Source of the DNA: an uncultured Eubacteriales bacterium
Lineage (GTDB): Bacteria; Bacillota; Clostridia; Oscillospirales; Oscillospiraceae
DNA length: 7,085 bases
NCBI GenBank assembly: GCA_949744025.1
Contig: CATJWA010000138.1
Span: 1 to 7,085, forward strand
Direction of reading: 5' to 3'
Shown: positions 1 through 4,523 of the stretch, in pieces
How positions within the stretch are numbered: position 1 is the stretch's first letter
Layout: each line of letters begins with the position of its first letter
The notes under the pieces: model-generated
What the model saw: only the letters and a program-made list of their open reading frames with translations
What the model was told of the DNA's origin: nothing
Database searches by the model: none
Position numbers and translations under genes: made by a program

Positions 1-70
1 CGTCGGCAAGGTCCTGCACCGTGTACAGCAGGGTGCCGTCAAAATCAAAAATTACGGTTTTGTACCTCAT
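1..70 (-). CDS. HAD-superfamily phosphatase, phosphoglycolate phosphatase-like (5' end only)
   Basis: Only the first 23 codons are in the window; the gene continues past position 1. Reading down from the ATG at 70-68 gives MRYKTVIFDFDGTLLYTVQD followed by LAD. The DFDGTL segment (residues 9-14) is HAD motif I, with the nucleophilic Asp9 and acid/base Asp11, and the following L-A-D is typical of the Gph/PGMB-like subgroup, which hydrolyses small phosphate esters in the cytosol. The residue after DGTLL is usually Asp (LLDT or LLDS); here it is Tyr16. A Shine-Dalgarno GAGGTAA lies just upstream, overlapping the ispE stop codon. The gene starts 8 bp after ispE on the same strand, so it is very probably the third gene of that operon. 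The substrate cannot be told from this fragment. The HAD assignment is firm; the subfamily is inference. Confidence 0.85.
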   Translation of the reverse strand, partial: MRYKTVIFDFDGTLLYTVQDLAD

Positions 71-78
71 TTATTACC

Positions 79-948
79 TCAAAGCTCCGGAGCGGCGGGA
101 CGCGCGGCAAAGCAGTCGCGCCAGCGCTGGGAGAGTGCCTTTCTTGCGGCCTCGGCCTGCTCCATATTCTCGAACACGCCGAACACGGACGGTCCCGTGC
201 CGCTCATTGCTGTACCCATTGCGCCCAAGTCCAGCATACGGCTTTTTATCTCCGCCGCCGCGCCGCGGTGCCGGCCCGGCACGTCCTCAAACACGTTGTA
301 CAGCCTCTGCGTCACGCCGCGCAGCTCACCGCGCTCTATGGCCTCGAGCATCCCTTCCGTGTCGGGGTGGGTGTGGCCTCTGCGCTCGTCCACGTGCCGG
401 AACAGCTCGGGCGTGGAAACGGAAAACGGCGGCTTGCATATGACAAAAACGCAGTCCGGCAGAGCGGGCAGAATGCGCAGCTCGTCGCCGCGCCCTTCGG
501 CAAGCTGCGTGCCGCCGCGTATGCAGAAGGGCACATCGCTGCCCAGACCACGGCCGAGCTCCTCCAGCCTTTCCGGAGACAGCTTTGCGCCCAGCATCCT
601 GTTTAGCGCGCGCAGAACCGCCGCGGCGTCCGATGAGCCTCCGCCGAGGCCGGCGCATACGGGTATTCGCTTTTTCAGCGTTATGTCCGCGCCGAGGTCC
701 TTTTCGCCCAGCACGTCAAAAAACGCGCGCGCGGCCTTGACTGCGATATTACGGCCGTCCGAGGGCAGGAAGCGGAAATTCGTCCTGACGCGTATCTCCC
801 CAGTGCGCGTCAGGTTTATTTTCACCTCGTCGCACAGGTCCACGCTCTGCATGAGCATACACATCTCATGGTAGCCGTCCGGCCTTGTGCCGGTCACGTC
901 CAGGCTGAGATTAAGCTTGGCGTAGGCTTTTGCCGTTATTCTGCTCAT
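79..948 (-). CDS. ispE: 4-diphosphocytidyl-2-C-methyl-D-erythritol kinase (IspE)
   Basis: The enzyme phosphorylates CDP-ME at the 2-hydroxyl with ATP, the fourth step of the MEP pathway to isopentenyl diphosphate; it is cytosolic. The protein is 289 aa, the usual family length, and has all GHMP-kinase landmarks. AYAKLNLSLDV (residues 8-18) carries the substrate-site Lys11. PVCAGLGGGSSDAAA (96-110) is the glycine-rich ATP loop. GLGSDVPFC (134-142) carries the catalytic Asp138. MGTAMSGTGPSVFGVF (244-259) is the C-terminal GHMP motif. The ATG at 948-946 overlaps the stop codon of the upstream phosphoglycerate mutase-like gene as ATGA, implying translational coupling, and no promoter is visible between them. 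A HAD phosphatase follows after 8 bp. Nothing is missing or truncated. Use of the MEP rather than the mevalonate route fits a Clostridia host. Confidence 0.97.
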   Translation of the reverse strand: MSRITAKAYAKLNLSLDVTGTRPDGYHEMCMLMQSVDLCDEVKINLTRTGEIRVRTNFRFLPSDGRNIAVKAARAFFDVLGEKDLGADITLKKRIPVCAGLGGGSSDAAAVLRALNRMLGAKLSPERLEELGRGLGSDVPFCIRGGTQLAEGRGDELRILPALPDCVFVICKPPFSVSTPELFRHVDERRGHTHPDTEGMLEAIERGELRGVTQRLYNVFEDVPGRHRGAAAEIKSRMLDLGAMGTAMSGTGPSVFGVFENMEQAEAARKALSQRWRDCFAARPAAPEL

Positions 949-2177
949 AGGCCGAACAGCAGGGCCATGCAGCTTTTCGCGCCGTCAGGGTAATACCGGC
1001 CCTTTGCCCCGTCGCGCTCGCAGCAGCTCAGGCCGCTGTGGGTGTCAACGGTGCTGTCGTACAGCAGGAAGGGGACGGGCTCGGCGTCGTGGCCGCGGGT
1101 AGAGGTCAGGGTTTTGTGGTCGGAGAGAATCAGCAGGCGGTATTCCCAGCCGTGCGCGTCCAGCTTTTCCAGAAGCGGTTTTGTTACGCGGCTGTCCAGC
1201 CACTCTATGGCCTGAATTTTTCCCTTGAGGTCACCATTGTGCGTGCACTCGTCGGGGGCCTCAACGTGAATGGCCGCAAAGTCGTATTTCTCCAGCGCCG
1301 CGACGGCCGCGTCAACCTTGCCCTCAAGGTTGGTCTCCAGCTCGCCCGTGGCCCCCTCGACGGTCACGGGCTCAAGTCCCGTTAGCGCGGCGATGCCGTG
1401 GCACAGCGGGACGGCGGAGATTACCGCACCGCGTTTGCCGAAAGCGCGCTCGAAGCTCGGCAGCTCCACGGCAGTGCCCTCGGCCCAGAACCAGATGCCG
1501 TTGGCGGGCATTTTTCCCGCTGCACGGCGCCTTTCGTTGAGCGGGTGGCGGTCGAGCTTCTCGTGTGCCAGCCTCATAAGAGAGCGTAAAACGTCAGCGT
1601 TTGCGCTGCCGGAGGGCAGCAGGGGGCCTATCTTCTCGCCGAGATGGTCGTGCGGCGGAATGAGCTTCAGACCAGCAGCGTCCGCGCCGGACTGCACCGC
1701 GATGTGACGGAAGGAATGACCGGGGTTTACGCTCATGCCCGCCTCAGCCGCGGCGGCGGCAAACTCCGGCTCGGCGAAAAGCGCCGTGACAATGGCGTCG
1801 GACTCGTCTCCCTCAATGGAGCCGGCGGAGTGGGAGAGTATGCGCTTTTCCTCAAAGGGAGTGTCCGCGTCCTCATAGCAGACCATGTTGCAGCGGTAGG
1901 CGATGTCGCCGGCCTTGAGCTTTATTCCCGTGGCGGCGGCCTCGAGCGGGGCGCGTCCCGTGTAGTATTTCCTCGGGTCACAGCCGAAGATGGAGGTTAT
2001 GGCCGTGTCGCTGCCGGCGGGAAGTCCCTCGGGGCAGTTGGATACCGAGCCCATCACGCCGCGTGCGGCAAGAGAGTCCAGCGTCGGAATCCTGGCGTAT
2101 TCCAGAGGCGTTGCGCCGCCGAGCTCCGGCACGGGATTGTCCGCCATGCCGTCGCCTATTATCAGAACGTATTTCAT
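945..2177 (-). CDS. ApgM-family cofactor-independent phosphoglycerate mutase / proposed homoserine kinase
   Basis: A 410-aa alkaline-phosphatase-superfamily metalloenzyme. The N-terminus MKYVLIIGDGMAD supplies metal ligand Asp9. GLPAGSDTAITSIFGCDP (51-68) holds the presumed phospho-accepting Ser56. KYYTGRAPLEA (70-80) is a family signature. HVEAPDECTHNGD (304-316), LSDHKT (351-356) and RGHDAEPVPF (361-370) provide the remaining Asp/His metal ligands. The closest known types are the archaeal-type 2,3-BPG-independent phosphoglycerate mutase (3PG to 2PG in glycolysis) and the related bacterial group proposed to be an alternative homoserine kinase in threonine synthesis. The sequence alone does not decide, and the neighbours (ispE, a HAD phosphatase) include no threonine-pathway gene, so I give no symbol. 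The start at 2177 has a Shine-Dalgarno AGAGGAAA close upstream and a strong promoter beyond it. First gene of the three-gene operon. Confidence 0.9.
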   Translation of the reverse strand: MKYVLIIGDGMADNPVPELGGATPLEYARIPTLDSLAARGVMGSVSNCPEGLPAGSDTAITSIFGCDPRKYYTGRAPLEAAATGIKLKAGDIAYRCNMVCYEDADTPFEEKRILSHSAGSIEGDESDAIVTALFAEPEFAAAAAEAGMSVNPGHSFRHIAVQSGADAAGLKLIPPHDHLGEKIGPLLPSGSANADVLRSLMRLAHEKLDRHPLNERRRAAGKMPANGIWFWAEGTAVELPSFERAFGKRGAVISAVPLCHGIAALTGLEPVTVEGATGELETNLEGKVDAAVAALEKYDFAAIHVEAPDECTHNGDLKGKIQAIEWLDSRVTKPLLEKLDAHGWEYRLLILSDHKTLTSTRGHDAEPVPFLLYDSTVDTHSGLSCCERDGAKGRYYPDGAKSCMALLFGL

Positions 2178-2196
2178 GTTTTTTCCTCTTTCTGTG

Positions 2197-2228
2197 TAAG
2201 AGCATTATAACATAAGAGCATTATAACA
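2197..2228 (-). repeat. Perfect tandem duplication of a 16-bp unit in the promoter
   Basis: On the plus strand TAAGAGCATTATAACA occurs at 2197-2212 and again, without a mismatch or gap, at 2213-2228. Read on the minus strand, each copy contains an extended -10 hexamer (TGT then TATAAT). Perfect identity suggests a recent or slippage-maintained duplication. It lies 20 bp before the start of the phosphoglycerate mutase-like gene. Confidence 0.95.
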
Positions 2229-2238
2229 TATTATTATA
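2204..2238 (-). promoter_or_regulatory. Multiple -10 promoter region for the apgM-like/ispE/HAD operon
   Basis: Three exact TATAAT hexamers lie on the minus strand, at 2238-2233, 2225-2220 and 2209-2204. The two in the tandem repeat are preceded by TG one base upstream (TGTTATAAT), making good extended -10 elements that need little -35 contact. No convincing -35 is visible; TTGGAT at 2245-2240 sits only 14 bp from the middle -10. Expected start sites are about 7 nt downstream of each box, giving leaders of roughly 20-35 nt before the ATG at 2177. The stretch 2230-2280 is AT-rich and could act as an UP element. Assignment by consensus only. Confidence 0.75.
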
Positions 2239-2304
2239 AATCCAATCTCCCTATTTTGGAAGCTATATTTTGAGATATACGGAAATATTTCACGCGGAAC
2301 GGGA

Positions 2305-2351
2305 CAAATAAAGCCTCAGCATTCCCGCCGGCGCGTTTGGGCTCAGGGCTT
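2305..2351 (-). terminator. Possible imperfect intrinsic terminator of the methyltransferase gene
   Basis: On the minus strand, just at the methyltransferase stop codon, AAGCCCTGAGC (2351-2341) can pair with GCTGAGGCTT (2320-2311) with one bulge and one mismatch. It encloses a GC-rich loop and is followed by TTATTTG. The stem is imperfect and the loop long, so this is tentative. It would separate the methyltransferase from the downstream operon, which has its own promoter. Confidence 0.3.
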
Positions 2352-3108
2352 ATTTCCGTGCAACAATCAAAAAGCGATGAATGGTACCCTCAATTCTGCC
2401 ATACCTGTCAACAACCTCCTGCATTTTCAGCAGCCGCTCAAAACATTTTTCCACAGAAAAATCAGGAAATTCCCATTCGATAATATGAGCAAACCAGACA
2501 AATGCCCCCACGTCGAAAAACCGGATGGGACGGTATGCCTCCTCAGCGCGGACAAGCTTAAATCCGGCGTCCTCAAAGACTCCGCGCTGCTTTTCAAGCG
2601 TTAAATGCGGAAAGGGCCTGGGGGTTCCGGGCAATACCAGCTCAACTAAATCCCTTTCATTGTTCCCGCCTACCTGCTCGGTGATAAACATGCCGTCCGG
2701 ACGCAGCAGGCGAAAGGCCTCCTGCGCGTCAAAGCTGCCGTGCCTGTTGAGAATCAGGTCAAATGTCCCGTCCTCAAAGGGAATATGTGAAGGGTCGCTG
2801 CACTCCCTGAAATCTATTCCAAGGGGCTTCAGCTTTTCCGAGCACAATTTGACGTTTGGCGGATATCCCTCCGTTGCGGCCGTTTTTTCGTATGGATGTC
2901 TTAAGGACAGCAGAAATTCCCCGCCCCCCGTGTCATAATCGAGAATATCCATGCCGCTGTTCAGATAGTCCCTAACCAGCTTTTCGTAATTCCACGGCAG
3001 GTCGTGCTCCGACTCGTATCTTCCGCGGATATGAGAAAAGTCCCAGCCGCGGATATGAGCGGTTTTTTCTTCCTGCTCCCAGATGCCTCTCAGCAGGGCT
3101 GTGTCCAT
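2350..3108 (-). CDS. Class I SAM-dependent methyltransferase, substrate unknown
   Basis: A 252-aa protein with a Rossmann-fold methyltransferase core. Motif I is MDILDYDTGGGEFLLSL (residues 53-69), with the GGG loop that holds SAM. An acidic position follows at strand 2 (ATEGYPPNV, Glu80). SHIPFEDGTFDLILNRHGSFD (107-127) is motif IV, and FRLLRPDGMFITEQVGG the usual post-motif region; the C-terminal part (EDAGF...) is typical too. The substrate cannot be told: it resembles small stand-alone Firmicute methyltransferases rather than rRNA or DNA methylases, and no target-recognition domain is visible. The frame stays open upstream to 3546, but that part is antisense to mobB. The ATG at 3108 is chosen because AAGGAG lies 10 nt before it and the protein then begins with a plausible MDTALLRGIWEQ. 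Single gene, divergent from mobB. Confidence 0.85.
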   Translation of the reverse strand: MDTALLRGIWEQEEKTAHIRGWDFSHIRGRYESEHDLPWNYEKLVRDYLNSGMDILDYDTGGGEFLLSLRHPYEKTAATEGYPPNVKLCSEKLKPLGIDFRECSDPSHIPFEDGTFDLILNRHGSFDAQEAFRLLRPDGMFITEQVGGNNERDLVELVLPGTPRPFPHLTLEKQRGVFEDAGFKLVRAEEAYRPIRFFDVGAFVWFAHIIEWEFPDFSVEKCFERLLKMQEVVDRYGRIEGTIHRFLIVARK

Positions 3109-3118
3109 AAAGCTTCTT

Positions 3119-3124
3119 CTCCTT
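3119..3124 (-). promoter_or_regulatory. Shine-Dalgarno fixing the methyltransferase start
   Basis: The minus strand reads AAGGAG here, 10 nt before the ATG at 3108-3106. This supports the 252-aa product over longer in-frame starts (up to 398 aa), whose N-terminal part would be read antisense through mobB. Confidence 0.8.
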
Positions 3125-3172
3125 TGATAAATCGCCTTTTCCGGCCCGAAAGCGGACGGCACTTGCAAATAT

Positions 3173-3201
3173 TTGACTCGCGCGCTGCGCGGTGGTATAC
3201 T
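3173..3201 (+). promoter_or_regulatory. Sigma-A promoter of mobB with overlapping palindromes
   Basis: TTGACT (3173-3178), a 17-bp spacer and TATACT (3196-3201) preceded by TG (3193-3194) form a near-consensus extended -10 promoter; the start site is expected near 3208. Two short perfect inverted repeats sit on it: CAAATATTTG (3166-3175), overlapping the -35 box, and CGCGC-GCT-GCGCG (3179-3191), filling the spacer. The leader also holds a small hairpin ACGGC-CTGC-GCCGT (3216-3229) immediately before the Shine-Dalgarno. These may be operator sites, but GC-rich DNA yields such short palindromes by chance. Confidence 0.75.
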
Positions 3202-3246
3202 TTTTTGCATAAAACACGGCCTGCGCCGTAAGGGGAGGACCTGAGC

Positions 3247-3738
3247 ATGACGCCTGTTTTCAGCTTTATTGCCTATTCCAACACCGGCAAAACCACCTAT
3301 ATCGTAGAGCTTATCGCTGAGCTGACGCGCAGGGGCGTGCGCGTGGGCGCGATAAAGCACGACGCGCACGAGTTTGAGATTGATAAGCAGGGCAAGGACA
3401 GCTGGCGCTTTGCGCGCTCGGGCGCGCAGGTCGTCGCCGTTGTCTCGCAGACCAAGTGCGCGGTTATGGATTACCGCCCCGTGTCCTTTGCCGAAACAGT
3501 CTCGCGCATAAAGGACGTGGATATAATCATTGCCGAGGGCTGGCATTCCGAGGCCGAAAACCGCATTGCCGTCTACCGTTCGGATTCCGGCAGTCCGCTG
3601 AAAGCACCGGCGCGGGATTGCCTGGCCGTGGTCAGCGACGTACCGCTTGATACGGGAGGCACGCCGCTGTTCCCGCTGGGCGACGCGGGGCCCATGGCGG
3701 ATTTTCTTATCTCAAAATTGCCCGAAAAGAAAATTTGA
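3247..3738 (+). CDS. mobB: Molybdopterin-guanine dinucleotide biosynthesis adaptor protein MobB
   Basis: MobB is a P-loop GTP-binding protein that assists MobA in attaching GMP to molybdopterin, forming the MGD cofactor of DMSO-reductase-family enzymes such as formate dehydrogenase. The 163-aa product has the P-loop AYSNTGKTT (residues 9-17), with Ala where many relatives have the first Gly. It also has the family signature from IKHDAHEFEIDKQGKDSW (36-53) to RFARSGA (54-60), then DIIIAEGW (92-99) as the Walker B-like strand, and DVPLDTGGTPLFPLGD (131-146) near the end. The start at 3247 has AGGGGAGG 8 nt upstream and its own promoter. No mobA, moeA, moaC or molybdoenzyme gene lies in the window, so it is isolated from its pathway here. 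It reads toward spoIIR, 68 bp away, with only a weak terminator-like hairpin between them. Confidence 0.92.
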   Translation: MTPVFSFIAYSNTGKTTYIVELIAELTRRGVRVGAIKHDAHEFEIDKQGKDSWRFARSGAQVVAVVSQTKCAVMDYRPVSFAETVSRIKDVDIIIAEGWHSEAENRIAVYRSDSGSPLKAPARDCLAVVSDVPLDTGGTPLFPLGDAGPMADFLISKLPEKKI

Positions 3739-3745
3739 GACGGTT

Positions 3746-3775
3746 GTATTAAATTTTTCAAAGCTGCCGATACTA
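3746..3775 (+). promoter_or_regulatory. Predicted forespore sigma-F promoter of spoIIR
   Basis: GTATT (3746-3750), a 15-bp spacer and GCCGATACTA (3766-3775) fit the Bacillus sigma-F consensus GywTA-15-GgnrAnAnTw in 4 of 5 and all but one of the specified -10 positions. spoIIR is a known sigma-F target in Bacillus subtilis, so finding such a match in the 68-bp gap before it is persuasive. The start site should fall around 3781-3783. Sigma-G consensus is similar and cannot be excluded. Assignment from recalled consensus, not from a scan. Confidence 0.65.
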
Positions 3776-3800
3776 TGAGCAACTACATAGTATTGGCGGT
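3763..3800 (+). promoter_or_regulatory. Long hairpin between mobB and spoIIR enclosing the spoIIR ribosome site
   Basis: 3763-3777 pairs with 3786-3800 over 15 positions (12 Watson-Crick, three G-U), with the 8-nt loop AGCAACTA. The inner ATACTATG/CATAGTAT is perfect. In an alternative outer register AAAGC (3760-3764) pairs with GCTTT (3801-3805). The 5' arm contains the predicted sigma-F -10 box; the 3' arm contains GGCGGTG (3795-3801), the spoIIR Shine-Dalgarno. With TTTT following at 3803-3806 it could also be a weak mobB terminator. The base pairing is seen directly; the regulatory role is inference. Confidence 0.7.
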
Positions 3801-3801
3801 G
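3795..3801 (+). promoter_or_regulatory. spoIIR Shine-Dalgarno, buried in the hairpin
   Basis: GGCGGTG matches the ideal GGAGGTG at six of seven positions and ends 5 nt before the ATG at 3807. No other purine-rich site lies before this ATG, and no other in-frame ATG precedes the signal peptide, so it decides the start. It lies wholly in or at the edge of the 3' arm of the 3763-3800 stem. Confidence 0.65.
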
Positions 3802-3806
3802 CTTTT

Positions 3807-4427
3807 ATGAAAGTGGAAAAAATCAGGCAGGGAGAACAGAAGGTCAAGGCGTTTGAGGCGGCGCTGCTTGTGTCGCTGTGTGTAAGCCTGTGCTGGGGCA
3901 CGGCGGCTCAGGCTGGGCAAAGCCGGCTTACAGAGGGCATTATTCGGCTGCACGTGATAGCCGAGTCGGACGAGCCGGCGGAGCAGGAGCTTAAAATGCG
4001 GGTGAGCGGCGCGGTGACGGACTACCTTACCCCGCTGCTCGGTGAGTGCGATACACCGGAGCAGGCGCAGCAGCTGATAAATGAAAATCTGACGGAAATT
4101 GAGTCCGCAGCGCTCAGCCAGTCCGATGGACGGCCCATAACGGTGAATTTCGGCCGCGCGGCCTACGGTACGCGCGTTGCAGGGGATTGCACCTTACCTG
4201 CGGGAAACTACAATTCCCTGCGCGTTGTGATAGGCACCGGCGCGGGGCATAACTGGTGGGGAGTGATTTTCCCCCAGCTCACGGCCGAAACCGTAAGCGA
4301 GCAGGGCAGCGCCGTGAGCCTTCTGGGCGAGGACAATGTAAAGCTGATAACCGAGGGCGAGGAGGGCTTCGCCGTGAGGTTTAAGGTCCTGGAATGGCTG
4401 GAGGAGGCAAGAGAGATTTTCGAGTGA
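3807..4427 (+). CDS. spoIIR: Stage II sporulation protein R (SpoIIR), forespore signal for sigma-E activation
   Basis: In endospore formers SpoIIR is made in the forespore, exported to the space between the two membranes, and triggers the protease SpoIIGA to cleave pro-sigma-E in the mother cell. The 206-aa product begins with a basic stretch (MKVEKIRQGEQKVK), a hydrophobic segment (residues 16-30) and an AQA|G signal-peptidase site (34-37). The mature part has the family motifs IIRLHVIAESDEP (45-57), TLPAGNYNSLRVVIG (129-143) and GHNWWGVIFPQL (147-158). As I remember the family, that last motif reads NWWCVLFPPLC; both cysteines are absent here. The C-terminus is a charged helix rich in Glu. 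It has its own predicted sigma-F promoter, with the Shine-Dalgarno inside a hairpin, and ends at a strong terminator. This gene is the main evidence that the organism sporulates. Confidence 0.95.
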   Translation: MKVEKIRQGEQKVKAFEAALLVSLCVSLCWGTAAQAGQSRLTEGIIRLHVIAESDEPAEQELKMRVSGAVTDYLTPLLGECDTPEQAQQLINENLTEIESAALSQSDGRPITVNFGRAAYGTRVAGDCTLPAGNYNSLRVVIGTGAGHNWWGVIFPQLTAETVSEQGSAVSLLGEDNVKLITEGEEGFAVRFKVLEWLEEAREIFE

Positions 4428-4484
4428 CGGCATCTGCCGCCGCGGCCCTGCGCCGACAGGCGGGGAGCTTAGAGACTATCCTTC

Positions 4485-4516
4485 AAATGGGAGGCCGCAT
4501 TCGCGGCCTCCCATTT
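4485..4516 (+). terminator. Strong intrinsic terminator between convergent spoIIR and lepA
   Basis: AAATGGGAGGCCGC (4485-4498) pairs perfectly over 14 bp with 4503-4516, with loop ATTC and TTATTGTTT downstream on the plus strand. It lies 57 bp after the spoIIR stop and only 7 bp beyond the lepA stop. On the minus strand the stem also ends in TTT but then GAAGG follows, so it is best for spoIIR and a weaker terminator for lepA. It probably serves both. Confidence 0.92.
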
Positions 4517-4523
4517 TATTGTT

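Noticed and set aside
197..874. Plus-strand open frames opposite ispE and the apgM-like gene (for example 197-874 and 1644-2210)
   Set aside because: Low-complexity Arg/Ser/Pro- or Gly/Arg-rich products without Shine-Dalgarno sites, mirroring the real genes on the other strand.
3109..3546. N-terminal extension of the methyltransferase frame (146 extra residues)
   Set aside because: It runs antisense through mobB, which has full family motifs, a promoter and a strong Shine-Dalgarno. The extension has no recognisable domain, and a good ribosome site precedes the internal ATG at 3108.
4428..4484. Small gene or RNA between spoIIR and its terminator
   Set aside because: Only 57 bp, with no start codon with a ribosome site and no conserved structure recognised; it is best read as the spoIIR 3' untranslated region.
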